A stretch of 64,000 nucleotides of DNA, taken from the NCBI RefSeq assembly GCF_013030945.1, contig NZ_JABBXF010000006.1, positions 62,001-126,000 on the forward strand, in the 5' to 3' direction. The notes under the pieces are model-generated. The model was not told the DNA's origin and ran no database searches. It saw only the letters and a list, made by a program, of their open reading frames with translations. The translations under genes and the position numbers were made by a program. Source of the stretch: Streptomyces morookaense (GTDB lineage Bacteria > Actinomycetota > Actinomycetes > Streptomycetales > Streptomycetaceae). Shown piece after piece: positions 44,547-53,060 of this stretch; positions within the stretch are counted from its first letter, which is position 1; each line of letters starts with the position of its first letter.

Positions 44547-47156
44547 TCAGCCGTTCGGGCCGCCGAAGAGGCCGCCACCGCCCTGCTGGCGCCGCGTCGG
44601 GCTCGGCGACTCGCCTCCGGTGTCGCCGCCCGGTCCGCCGATGCCTCCCGGACCGCCCGAGGCGCCCGCGTCGGTTCCGCCGGTCCCGCCCTTGCACTTG
44701 CGGTCGAACGGGGAGCAGGACCTGCTCGGCGACGGGGAGCTGGACGGGGACTTCGACGGGGACGGCGACGCGCTGGACGGCGCCGACGCCGAGGGCGACG
44801 GGGGCGCGACGGCGCTGGGGGAGGGGCTGGCGCCGTCCCCGTACACCTTCACGCCGAGCGGCTGAGGGGCGTCGAACTGCTCGACGGGCTTGCCCTTGAG
44901 CGCCTCTCCCATGTAGTCGGCCCAGATCTGTGCGGGGAACGACGCACCGTGGATGGTGGGCTGGCCGCCCACACCGCGCATGGACAGGAACTCCTGCTGC
45001 TTGGCGTTGGGGTCCACGCGGTACATGCCGATCGCGGTGGACAGCTGCGGGGTGTAGCCCGCGAACCAGGCGGAGCGGTTGCCGTCGGTGGTACCGGTCT
45101 TGCCGGCCACCGGACGGTCACCGAGCTGCGCCGCCGTGCCGGTGCCCGCCTGGACCACGGTCCTCAGCACGTCGGTGACGTTGTTGGCCACGTTCGCGTC
45201 GAAGGCCTGCGCGCTCTTCTCCTCGTGCTCGAAGGCCGCCTTGCCGTCCTTCTCGACCTTCTCGACGGAGTACGGGTCGACCTGCTTGCCGCTGTTCGCG
45301 AAGGTCCCGTAGGCGCCGGCCAGACGGATCGCGCTGGGCGCCGAGGTGCCCAGCGAGAAGGTGGGCGTGAGGGAGGCCAGCTGGTCCTTGTCCAGGCCCG
45401 CCTTGAGCGCCGCGTCCTGGACCAGGTCTGTCCCGACGTCCATGCCGAGCTGGATGTAGGGGGTGTTCACCGAGAACTGCATGGCGGTGCGGAGGCTGAT
45501 GGGCCCCTTGTCCTCGTCACCGTCGTTCTTCTGCTGCCACTCGCTGCCGTCCTTGTCGTGCCAGACGGTTCCGTCGTAGTTCCGCAGGGTCAGCTTGTTG
45601 TTGCCGTTGTAGATGCTCTCGGGCGAGACGAGCGTGCGCTGGCTGTCGCTCTGCTGCGGGCCGAGGCCGGGGTTGCGCTTGCCGTGCGTCATCGCCGCCG
45701 CCAGGACGAACGGCTTGAAGGTCGAACCGACCTGGACGCCGGTGTAGTCGGCGTTGTTGGTGAAGTGCTCCAGCGCGTTCTCGCCGCCGTAGATGGCGAC
45801 GATCTTGCCGGTCTTGGGCTCCACCGAGGCGCCGCCGAACTGCACGTACTTGTCGACGTCCCGCACGTCCGGCTTGATGCTGGCCTTGCGGACCTCCTCG
45901 ACCGACTTGGTCAGGGCGGCGACCTTGTCGCGGTCGAAGGTCGTGTAGATCTGGTAGCCGCCCTTGTCCAGCTCGGCCTTGCTGATCTTGGAGTGGGCGA
46001 CGATGTAGTTGTCGGCGAGGTCGGTGAGGTAGCCGATCTGACCGGCCCGGTTGGTAGCGGGCTTGGGCTTCTGCGGCTGCGGGAAGCCCTTCGCGACCCA
46101 CTGGTCGTGCTCGGCCTGGGACAGGTGGTGCGTCTGCACCTCGCGGTCCAGCGTCCACTTCCACCGGTCGGTCGCGCGCTTGAGGTTCTTCTCCGGCGTC
46201 GCGGCAGGCCCCTGGCCGCCGTACGGGTCGTACAGGTTGGGGCCGTTCAGCGTGGCCGCGAGGTACGCGCCCTCGCTCGGCGTCAGGTCGTTGCAGTCCT
46301 TGTCGAAGTACGCCCGCGCCGCGGCCTGGATGCCGTACGCGCCACGCCCGTAGTAGGCGGTGTTGAGGTACCCGGCGAGGATGTCGGGCTTCGGCTGCGT
46401 CGCGCCGACCTTTATGGAGATGAGCAGCTCCGTGGCCTTGCGCTTGATCGTCTGTTCCTGGCTCAGGTAGGTGTTCTTCACGAACTGCTGCGTGATGGTC
46501 GAGCCGCTCTGGGTCTCACCGCCCTGCGCCATCTTCACGATGGCCCGGGCGATGCCCATGGGGTCGACGCCCCAGTCCTGGTAGAAATTGGCGTTTTCCG
46601 CAGAAATCACCGCATTCTGCATCGACTTGGGGATCTGTGCGATCGGCACGATCTGCCGGTTGAGACTGCCGCCGCCGGCGACGACCATCTGCTTGCCGTC
46701 GGCCCAGTAGTAGACGTTCTTCTGCACGACCGAGGCCTTCTGCGCACTCGGCACCTGCACCATGGCCAGTGCGACGCCCACGGCCCCGAAGACGAGGCCC
46801 ACGAACGTCAGGCACAGTCCCGTCATCAGCTTCCAGGACGGGATCCAGCGACGCACACCGGACTTGCCCGCGCGGGGATAGTCGATGAACCGCTTGGCCG
46901 CCGGGCGCCCATTGCCCCTGCGGCCCCGGCCGTCCCCGGAGGGTGCCGGTTCCGCGGCGCGTCTGCGCCCTCCTCCTCCGCCTCCTCCCCCGCCGCGCCG
47001 GCCCGCACGGCGGGCGTCGGCCCGGCCGAGGCCCGGCGAAGGGGAGTTGCCCGGCGGCGCGGCTCGCCGGCCCGGCGTCGGCTGCTGGGCCGCACGGCGG
47101 GCCGCGGCGCGGCCGCCTCCCTGGGGCTGCGGAGGCTTGCGGCGGTGTTCGCTCAT
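44547..47156 (-). CDS. Class A (bifunctional) penicillin-binding protein
   Basis: An 869-residue peptidoglycan glycosyltransferase/transpeptidase. The cytoplasmic Arg/Gly-rich N-terminus is followed by one membrane helix (about 109-134). The GT51 domain starts NAVISAENANFYQDWGVDP (catalytic Glu187) and has GSTITQQFVKN. The transpeptidase has Ser478-x-x-Lys in GSTFKPF, SVNTPY and KTGTTDG (near 660). A Ser/Pro-rich extracellular tail and Gly-rich end follow. The ATG at 47156 is divergent from the PadR gene. A Cys pair in the tail (SCSP/RKCK) may form a disulfide. Confidence 0.93.
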   Translation of the reverse strand: MSEHRRKPPQPQGGGRAAARRAAQQPTPGRRAAPPGNSPSPGLGRADARRAGRRGGGGGGGGGRRRAAEPAPSGDGRGRRGNGRPAAKRFIDYPRAGKSGVRRWIPSWKLMTGLCLTFVGLVFGAVGVALAMVQVPSAQKASVVQKNVYYWADGKQMVVAGGGSLNRQIVPIAQIPKSMQNAVISAENANFYQDWGVDPMGIARAIVKMAQGGETQSGSTITQQFVKNTYLSQEQTIKRKATELLISIKVGATQPKPDILAGYLNTAYYGRGAYGIQAAARAYFDKDCNDLTPSEGAYLAATLNGPNLYDPYGGQGPAATPEKNLKRATDRWKWTLDREVQTHHLSQAEHDQWVAKGFPQPQKPKPATNRAGQIGYLTDLADNYIVAHSKISKAELDKGGYQIYTTFDRDKVAALTKSVEEVRKASIKPDVRDVDKYVQFGGASVEPKTGKIVAIYGGENALEHFTNNADYTGVQVGSTFKPFVLAAAMTHGKRNPGLGPQQSDSQRTLVSPESIYNGNNKLTLRNYDGTVWHDKDGSEWQQKNDGDEDKGPISLRTAMQFSVNTPYIQLGMDVGTDLVQDAALKAGLDKDQLASLTPTFSLGTSAPSAIRLAGAYGTFANSGKQVDPYSVEKVEKDGKAAFEHEEKSAQAFDANVANNVTDVLRTVVQAGTGTAAQLGDRPVAGKTGTTDGNRSAWFAGYTPQLSTAIGMYRVDPNAKQQEFLSMRGVGGQPTIHGASFPAQIWADYMGEALKGKPVEQFDAPQPLGVKVYGDGASPSPSAVAPPSPSASAPSSASPSPSKSPSSSPSPSRSCSPFDRKCKGGTGGTDAGASGGPGGIGGPGGDTGGESPSPTRRQQGGGGLFGGPNG

Positions 47157-47541
47157 CGAACGACTACTCCTCGGGCAGGCGCTATCGCCTGACAGCGGCG
47201 AGATGGCTTGCGGTCCCCCCGATGTGCGCCGCCGCCCTTCCCCCAGGCCGCCGGGCACACTGCATCCGGGTCGAGGACGTCTGCGGGCGTCACCCGGTTC
47301 CCAGTGGTCTGCATGGCCCACAGACTACGCACGGCCAAATCCCGCCCACTGGGGATGTTCACTCAAAAATCAGGCCGGTTCTGTCCCACGAATCGGTGAT
47401 GTGACCTCGTTCACCGTGCCCCCTCTTGTTCGCTCAACACCCCCGTTCTATCGTCTGGATGTATCGAGTCGATACATCAGCTCGGCATAAGGGACCAATA
47501 AGGACTAGGGGATTAGGCTGTGGGGGACAAGGAGGCGAAAC
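47157..47541. other. Divergent intergenic region PBP / PadR
   Basis: 385 bp with no gene. It holds the PadR operator at 47459-47477 and must contain both promoters. A somewhat AT-rich patch at 47350-47375 (CACTCAAAAATCAGG) may be part of the PBP promoter. No other clear dyad was seen. Confidence 0.5.
47459..47477. promoter_or_regulatory. PadR-type operator upstream of the padR-like gene
   Basis: ATGTATCGAGTCGATACAT is a perfect dyad with 9-base arms around a central G. It ends 65 bp before the PadR start. PadR proteins bind ATGT/ACAT-flanked palindromes, so autoregulation is likely. The divergent PBP gene may share control. Confidence 0.75.
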
Positions 47542-48129
47542 ATGAGCAGACGCTCCGGCATCCTCGAGTTCGCCGTCCTCGGCCTGCTCCGCGAGTCCCC
47601 GATGCACGGCTACGAGCTGCGGAAACGCTTGAACACCTCGCTCGGGGTGTTCCGTGCGTTCAGCTACGGCACCCTCTACCCCTGCCTGAAGTCCCTTGTG
47701 GCGAACGGCTGGCTGGTCGAGGAGACGGGGAGCGCTCCGGAGGATGCCCGGGCGGCGTCCATGGCCGGGCGGCGGGCGAAGATCGTCTACCGCCTGACCG
47801 CGGAGGGCAAGGAGCACTTCGAGGAGCTCCTCTCCCACACCGGCCCGGACACGTGGGAGGACGAGCACTTCGCCGCCCGCTTCGCGTTCTTCGGGCAGAC
47901 CTCCCGGGATGTCCGGATGCGGGTGCTGGAAGGCCGCCGCAGCCGGCTGGAGGAGCGTCTGGAGAAGATGCGCGCCTCCCTGGCCCGTACCCGAGAACGG
48001 CTGGACGACTACACCCTCGAGCTTCAGCGGCACGGCATGGAGTCCGTGGAGCGCGAGGTCCGCTGGCTGAACGAGCTGATCGAGAGCGAGCGGGCCGGGC
48101 GTGACAAACGCACCGGTCCGGACCAGTGA
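47542..48129 (+). CDS. PadR-family transcriptional regulator
   Basis: A 195-residue regulator. The N-terminal winged helix (about 1-90) has FAVLGLLRESPMHGYELRKR and FSYGTLYPCLKSLVANGWL, the PadR signature. A C-terminal coiled-coil dimerisation region (about 120-190) reads LEERLEKMRASLARTRERLD. The start has GGAGG upstream. A conserved operator lies upstream, and ino1 follows 49 bp downstream after a small hairpin. It may govern ino1 as well as itself. Confidence 0.9.
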   Translation: MSRRSGILEFAVLGLLRESPMHGYELRKRLNTSLGVFRAFSYGTLYPCLKSLVANGWLVEETGSAPEDARAASMAGRRAKIVYRLTAEGKEHFEELLSHTGPDTWEDEHFAARFAFFGQTSRDVRMRVLEGRRSRLEERLEKMRASLARTRERLDDYTLELQRHGMESVEREVRWLNELIESERAGRDKRTGPDQ

Positions 48130-48148
48130 GCCCTGCACCCCGCAGGGC
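48130..48148 (+). terminator. Small hairpin between padR-like and ino1
   Basis: GCCCTGC (48130-48136) and GCAGGGC (48142-48148), a 7-bp stem with a 5-nt loop, directly after the PadR stop. It may attenuate read-through into ino1 without fully stopping it. Confidence 0.45.
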
Positions 48149-48178
48149 TTCGTCGAGTACTAACAGGGAGCAACCGGA

Positions 48179-49261
48179 ATGGGTTCGGTTCGCGTAGCCA
48201 TCGTCGGCGTGGGCAACTGCGCCGCCTCGCTGGTGCAGGGCGTCGAGTACTACAAGGACGCCGACCCGAACGGTCGCGTGCCGGGTCTGATGCACGTGCA
48301 GTTCGGCGACTACCACGTGCGCGACGTCGAGTTCGTCGCCGCCTTCGACGTCGACGCGAAGAAGGTCGGCCTCGACCTCGCCGACGCCATCGGCGCCAGC
48401 GAGAACAACACCATCAAGATCTGCGACGTCCCGGCCACCGGCGTCACGGTCCAGCGCGGCCACACCCTCGACGGCCTGGGCATGTACTACCGCCAGACCA
48501 TCGAGGAGTCCGCCGAGGCCCCGGTCGACGTCGTCCAGGTCCTCAAGGACAAGCAGGTCGACGTCCTGGTCTGCTACCTGCCGGTCGGCTCCGAGGACGC
48601 CGCCAAGTACTACGCGCAGTGCGCCATCGACGCCAAGGTCGCCTTCGTCAACGCCCTCCCGGTCTTCATCGCCGGCACCAAGGAGTGGGCGGACAAGTTC
48701 ACCGAGGCGGGCGTCCCGATCGTCGGCGACGACATCAAGTCGCAGGTCGGCGCCACCATCACGCACCGTGTGATGGCCAAGCTCTTCGAGGACCGGGGCG
48801 TCGTCCTGGACCGCACGATGCAGCTGAACGTCGGCGGCAACATGGACTTCAAGAACATGCTCGAGCGCGAGCGCCTGGAGTCCAAGAAGATCTCCAAGAC
48901 GCAGGCCGTCACCTCGCAGATCCCCGACCGCGAGCTGGGCGCCAAGAACGTCCACATCGGTCCCTCGGACTACGTGGCCTGGCTGGACGACCGCAAGTGG
49001 GCCTACGTGCGCCTCGAGGGCCGCGCGTTCGGCGACGTCCCGCTGAACCTGGAGTACAAGCTCGAGGTCTGGGACTCCCCGAACTCCGCCGGTGTCATCA
49101 TCGACGCCGTGCGCGCCGCGAAGATCGCCAAGGACCGCGGCATCGGCGGCCCGATCCTCTCCGCCTCCTCGTACTTCATGAAGTCCCCGCCGGTCCAGTA
49201 CTTCGACGACGAGGCCCGCGAGAACGTCGAGAAGTTCATCAAGGGCGAGGTCGAGCGCTAA
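48179..49261 (+). CDS. ino1: Inositol-3-phosphate synthase
   Basis: A 360-residue enzyme that turns glucose 6-phosphate into 1L-myo-inositol 3-phosphate using NAD+, the first step to phosphatidylinositol and mycothiol in actinomycetes. The NAD-binding N-terminus [19 protein letters not shown] has a GxGxxA-type loop. The catalytic middle has [16 protein letters not shown] and [12 protein letters not shown], with the active-site lysines in [13 protein letters not shown]. It follows the PadR gene and ends before a GC-rich terminator. Confidence 0.96.
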   Translation: MGSVRVAIVGVGNCAASLVQGVEYYKDADPNGRVPGLMHVQFGDYHVRDVEFVAAFDVDAKKVGLDLADAIGASENNTIKICDVPATGVTVQRGHTLDGLGMYYRQTIEESAEAPVDVVQVLKDKQVDVLVCYLPVGSEDAAKYYAQCAIDAKVAFVNALPVFIAGTKEWADKFTEAGVPIVGDDIKSQVGATITHRVMAKLFEDRGVVLDRTMQLNVGGNMDFKNMLERERLESKKISKTQAVTSQIPDRELGAKNVHIGPSDYVAWLDDRKWAYVRLEGRAFGDVPLNLEYKLEVWDSPNSAGVIIDAVRAAKIAKDRGIGGPILSASSYFMKSPPVQYFDDEARENVEKFIKGEVER

Positions 49262-49278
49262 GCACCCCCTTCGGACGT

Positions 49279-49305
49279 GGCCCCCGGGTAATGCCCCCGG
49301 GGGCC
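49279..49305 (+). terminator. Terminator after ino1
   Basis: GGCCCCCGGG (49279-49288) and CCCGGGGGCC (49296-49305) form a perfect 10-bp stem with a 7-nt loop, 18 bp past the ino1 stop. Confidence 0.75.
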
Positions 49306-49330
49306 CGTGCGTTGTGTGAGGCTGGGCGGC

Positions 49331-50599
49331 ATGCCCGTAGTGCGTGATCTACGCGTCCTGCTCCAACTGCGCGATTTCCGCCGCCTGCTGGCAGTCCGGC
49401 TGCTCTCCCAGGCGGCCGACGGCGTGTATCAGGTCGCCCTCGCCGCCTACGTCGTCTTCTCCCCGGAGAAACAGGCGTCGCCCGCGGCCATCGCCTCCGC
49501 CATGGCCGTCCTGCTGCTCCCCTATTCGCTGCTGGGGCCCTTCGCCGGCGTGCTGCTCGACCGCTGGCGGCGCCGTCAGGTGCTGCTGTACGGCAATCTG
49601 CTGCGCTCGGTCCTGGCCGCCGGCACCGCCCTGCTCATCGCGGCCCACGTGCCGGACTGGCTGTTCTACGCCTCCGCGCTGTCGGTCACCGCGGTCAACC
49701 GCTTCGTCCTCGCCGGGCTTTCGGCGTCCCTGCCCCGCGTGGTCGACAGCCAGGACCGCCTGGTCATGGCCAACTCCCTGTCCCCCACGGCCGGCACGCT
49801 GGCGGCCACCGCGGGCGGCGGTCTGGCCTTCGCCGTCCGGCTGGCAGCGCCGCACGGAACGGTGTCCGACGCCCTCGTCGTGCTCGTCGGGGCCCTGCTG
49901 TACCTGTGCGCCGGGCTCTGCTCCCTGTTCATGCCCGCCGGACTGCTGGGCCCGGACATCACGGCCACCCATGTCCGGGTGCGCACCGCACTGGCGGTCA
50001 CCGTGCTCGGTCTGGCCGCCGGGGTGCGGCACCTGGCGCAGCGCCGTATCGCCGCCGGTGCGCTGGCGGCGATGACGCTGATGCGGTTCTGCTACGGGGC
50101 CCTGACGGTGACGGTGTTGATGCTCTGCCGGTACGCCTGGTCAGGCGCCGGATCCGACGGCCTGGCGATGCTCGGCTATGCGGTCGCCGTCTCGGGGGCG
50201 GGCTTCTTCGCCGCGGCCGTGGTCACGCCGTGGGCGGTCGGCCGGCTGGGGAGGCTCGGCTGGATGCTGACGTGCGCCACGGCGGCCGCGGTCCTGGAAC
50301 CCGCCCTGGGGCTCCCCTTCGAGCCCGCCCCCATGCTGGCCGCCGCCTTCGTCCTCGGGCTCGTCACCCAGGGGGCCAAGATCACGACGGACACGATCGT
50401 CCAGGCCGCCGTCGACGACGCGTTCCGCGGCCGGGTCTTCTCGCTCTACGACGTCCTGTTCAACGTCGCCTTCGTGGGGGCGGCGGCGGTGGCCTCGCTG
50501 ATGCTGCCGCCCGACGGCAGGTCCGCTGCGCTGGTCGTCGCCGTGGCGGTCGTCTACGGAGCAATTGCTGCCGCTTTGGCGGTATTTCGCCGTTGGTGA
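49331..50599 (+). CDS. Major facilitator superfamily transporter
   Basis: A 422-residue protein with 10-12 predicted helices. DRWRRRQVLLYGNLLRS near residue 72 is the motif A-like loop. The start PVVRDLRVLLQLRDFRRLLAVRLLSQAADG resembles the EnterobactinS/macrolide-exporter-like MFS proteins of actinomycetes; I write the parts as RDLRVLLQLRDFRRLL and AVRLLSQAADG. I preferred the ATG at 49331 to an in-frame ATG 8 codons earlier. The substrate is unknown. Its start lies 25 bp after the ino1 terminator. Confidence 0.85.
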   Translation: MPVVRDLRVLLQLRDFRRLLAVRLLSQAADGVYQVALAAYVVFSPEKQASPAAIASAMAVLLLPYSLLGPFAGVLLDRWRRRQVLLYGNLLRSVLAAGTALLIAAHVPDWLFYASALSVTAVNRFVLAGLSASLPRVVDSQDRLVMANSLSPTAGTLAATAGGGLAFAVRLAAPHGTVSDALVVLVGALLYLCAGLCSLFMPAGLLGPDITATHVRVRTALAVTVLGLAAGVRHLAQRRIAAGALAAMTLMRFCYGALTVTVLMLCRYAWSGAGSDGLAMLGYAVAVSGAGFFAAAVVTPWAVGRLGRLGWMLTCATAAAVLEPALGLPFEPAPMLAAAFVLGLVTQGAKITTDTIVQAAVDDAFRGRVFSLYDVLFNVAFVGAAAVASLMLPPDGRSAALVVAVAVVYGAIAAALAVFRRW

Positions 50600-50708
50600 G
50601 TGTCACATCAGGGCCACAGGACAGTTGCGGGCTGCGTACATGCCAAAGTCGGCGGTTACCTTACGGGCTGCACATGCCACACGGCTCACTTCAGCTCGGG
50701 GGACACCT

Positions 50709-51293
50709 GTGACCACTCCGCCGCCTCACCAGAACCCGTACGCCCAGCAGGGCGGCGGCAACCCCTATGCCCAGCAGCCGCAGGCACCGTACGGCCCGCC
50801 TCCGCAGGGCCCGTATGCGCAGCAGCCTCCGCAGGGGCCGTACGGGCAACAGCCTCCCGGGCCCTACGGGCAGCAGCCCCCCGGCCCGTACGGTCAGCAG
50901 CCGCCCGGCCCCTATGGCCAGCCCGGCGGCTTCCCTGGGGCGCCGGTGCCGCCGCAGGCGCCGCGCCGCTCACCGAAGAGGGTCATCAGGAACATCGTGC
51001 TGCCGATCGTGGCACTCGTCGTCGCGGTGGGCGGCTGGCTGTTCGGCAAGAGCGACGACACCACCAAGCTGGCCGTCGGCGACTGCCTGCAGAACACCGG
51101 CACGGACACCCGGCCGGCGATCAAGAAGCTCCCCTGCACGGACAGCAAGGCGACCTACAAGGTGCTCAAGAAGATCGACGGCTTCACCATCACCTCGCTG
51201 GCCTGCTCCAAGGTCGAGGGCGCGACCTCTGCGCTCACCTGGAAGGAGCGCTCGAACCGCTTCACGCTCTGCCTGAGCAACAACAAGGCGTAA
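50709..51293 (+). CDS. Proline-rich membrane protein with a small extracellular Cys domain (LppU/SCO3897-like)
   Basis: A 194-residue protein. Residues 1-85 are cytoplasmic Pro/Tyr/Gln repeats. One membrane helix at about 98-117 (NIVLPIVALVVAVGGWLFG) follows. A 75-residue outer domain with four cysteines (VGDCL, LPCTD, ACSK, TLCLS) looks like two disulfides. GTG at 50709 has GGGGGA before it. Its function is unknown. It is convergent with cca, across the two parS palindromes. Confidence 0.75.
   Translation: MTTPPPHQNPYAQQGGGNPYAQQPQAPYGPPPQGPYAQQPPQGPYGQQPPGPYGQQPPGPYGQQPPGPYGQPGGFPGAPVPPQAPRRSPKRVIRNIVLPIVALVVAVGGWLFGKSDDTTKLAVGDCLQNTGTDTRPAIKKLPCTDSKATYKVLKKIDGFTITSLACSKVEGATSALTWKERSNRFTLCLSNNKA
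50806..50925 (+). repeat. Tandem PYGQQPPG-coding repeats
   Basis: About five imperfect copies of a 21-24-base unit encoding GPYGQQPP or GPYAQQPPQ. They lie in the cytoplasmic N-terminus of the proline-rich membrane protein. Copy number may vary between strains. Confidence 0.7.
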
Positions 51294-51297
51294 GAGG

Positions 51298-51331
51298 GAG
51301 GGGCGGTGTTTCACGTGAAACACCGCCCCTC
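51298..51331. promoter_or_regulatory. parS site 1 within a 34-bp perfect palindrome
   Basis: GTTTCACGTGAAAC at 51308-51321 is the Streptomyces ParB-binding parS consensus. Perfect symmetry continues outward to 51298 and 51331 through a GGGGCGGT/ACCGCCCC stem. In RNA it would also be a stem terminating the gene that ends at 51293. Confidence 0.95.
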
Positions 51332-51338
51332 ATCGCTG

Positions 51339-51374
51339 CCCGTTCTGATGTTTCACGTGAAACATCAGAACGGG
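51339..51374. promoter_or_regulatory. parS site 2 within a 36-bp perfect palindrome
   Basis: GTTTCACGTGAAAC at 51350-51363, with perfect flanking arms CCCGTTCTGAT and ATCAGAACGGG out to 51339 and 51374. It lies 42 bp centre-to-centre from parS site 1, and 19 bp after the cca stop on the minus strand, so it may also end cca transcripts. Confidence 0.95.
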
Positions 51375-51393
51375 ACCTGCGGAATCCTCCGCC

Positions 51394-52851
51394 TCAGTCC
51401 TGAGCCGCCCACCAGTCCTTGAGCAGGGCGATCGCCGCCTCCCGCTCCAGCGGGCCGTGCTCCAGGCGCATCTCCAGCATGTGCTTGTACGCCTTGCCGA
51501 CCTGCGGCCCCGGGCCGATGTCCAGGATCTGCATGATCTCGTTGCCGTCCAGGTCGGGCCTGATGGCGTCCAGCTCCTCCTGCTCCTGGAGCCTGGCGAT
51601 GCGCTCCTCCAGCCCGTCGTAGGCGCGGGACAGTGCCTGCGCCTTGCGCTTGTTGCGCGTGGTGCAGTCCGAGCGGGTCAGCTTGTGCAGCCGGTCCAGC
51701 AGCGGCCCCGCGTCCCGCACGTAGCGGCGGACGGCCGAGTCGGTCCACTCGCCGGTGCCGTAGCCGTGGAAGCGCAGGTGGAGCTCGACAAGCCGGGAGA
51801 CGTCCTTCACCAGCTCGTTCGAGTACTTGAGCTTGGTCATCCGCGCCTTGGTCATCTTGGCGCCCACCACCTCGTGGTGGTGGAAGGAGACGCGGCCGTC
51901 CAGCTCGAAGCGGCGCGTCTTCGGCTTGCCGATGTCGTGCAGCAGCGCGGCCAGGCGCAGGACCAGGTCGGGACCGTCCTCCTCCAGGTCGATCGCCTGG
52001 TCCAGGACGGTGAGCGTGTGCTCGTAGACGTCCTTGTGGCGGTGGTGCTCGTCCCGCTCCAGACGCAGCGCGGGCAGCTCCGGCAGGACGTGCCGGGCGA
52101 GCCGGGTGTCGACCAGGAGCCGGAGGCCCTTGCGGGGGTGGCCGGAGAGGATCAGCTTGTTCAGCTCGTCCCGGATCCGCTCGGCCGAGACGATCTCCAG
52201 GCGGTCGGCCATCTCGTTCATCGCCGTGACGACCTCGGGAGCGACTTCGAAGTCCAGCTGGGCGGCGAAGCGGGCCGCCCGCATCATGCGCAGCGGGTCG
52301 TCGGAGAAGGACTCCTCCGGGGTGCCGGGCGTACGCAGGACGCGCCGGGCCAGGTCCTCCAGCCCGTTGTGCGGGTCGACGAACGCCTTCTCCGGCAGCA
52401 CGACGGCCATCGCGTTGACGGTGAAGTCGCGACGGACGAGGTCCTCCTCGATGGAGTTGCCGTAGGAGACCTCCGGCTTGCGCGAGGTCCGGTCGTACGC
52501 TTCCGACCGATATGTCGTGACCTCAATATCGAAGTCCGCTTTGCGGCACCCCACGGTGCCGAAGGCGATCCCGACCTCCCAGACGGCGTCGGCCCACGGG
52601 CGCACGATCTTCAGCACGTCCTCGGGACGGGCGTCCGTCGTGAAGTCGAGGTCGTTGCCGAGCCGGCCCAGCAGCGCGTCCCGTACCGATCCGCCGACCA
52701 GGGCCAGCGTGAACCCGGCCTCCCGGAATCGGCGGGCGAGGTCGTCGGCTACGGGGGACACCCGCAGGAGCTCGCTCACGGCACGGCGCTGCGCCTGGCT
52801 GAGCTCGTTGGTCGACGGCAGGGTGTGGCTGTCATTGTTGGCGTTCGGCAC
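51394..52851 (-). CDS. cca: CCA tRNA nucleotidyltransferase (class II) with HD domain
   Basis: A 485-residue enzyme that adds CCA to tRNA 3' ends. The nucleotidyltransferase head has LVGGSVRDALLGR and NDLDFTTDA (metal Asp pair). EEDLVRRDFTVNAMA and DPLRMMRAARFAAQL follow, then a C-terminal HD domain with LAALLHDIGKPKTR and FHHHEVVGA. The ATG at 52851 is followed by a variable N-terminus of 30 residues. It is divergent from the DUF6049 gene. Confidence 0.94.
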   Translation of the reverse strand: MPNANNDSHTLPSTNELSQAQRRAVSELLRVSPVADDLARRFREAGFTLALVGGSVRDALLGRLGNDLDFTTDARPEDVLKIVRPWADAVWEVGIAFGTVGCRKADFDIEVTTYRSEAYDRTSRKPEVSYGNSIEEDLVRRDFTVNAMAVVLPEKAFVDPHNGLEDLARRVLRTPGTPEESFSDDPLRMMRAARFAAQLDFEVAPEVVTAMNEMADRLEIVSAERIRDELNKLILSGHPRKGLRLLVDTRLARHVLPELPALRLERDEHHRHKDVYEHTLTVLDQAIDLEEDGPDLVLRLAALLHDIGKPKTRRFELDGRVSFHHHEVVGAKMTKARMTKLKYSNELVKDVSRLVELHLRFHGYGTGEWTDSAVRRYVRDAGPLLDRLHKLTRSDCTTRNKRKAQALSRAYDGLEERIARLQEQEELDAIRPDLDGNEIMQILDIGPGPQVGKAYKHMLEMRLEHGPLEREAAIALLKDWWAAQD

Positions 52852-53060
52852 AACAGAAGAGGGTACGTGGCCGCGCGCGGGCCGGCCTCCCGGTTACGCG
52901 ACGCTCCGTGACGGCCTGCGCACAGCAGTCGCCGGCCGGGCCGCGGGGCCGGATGTCGATCTTGTAAGGCGGTCCGCGGCACTTCGTCGCAGCAGGCCTC
53001 GTTACCATTCGGGGACGCACCATCCGACGACCACTGACGACGACGAGGGACGGGCGAGGC

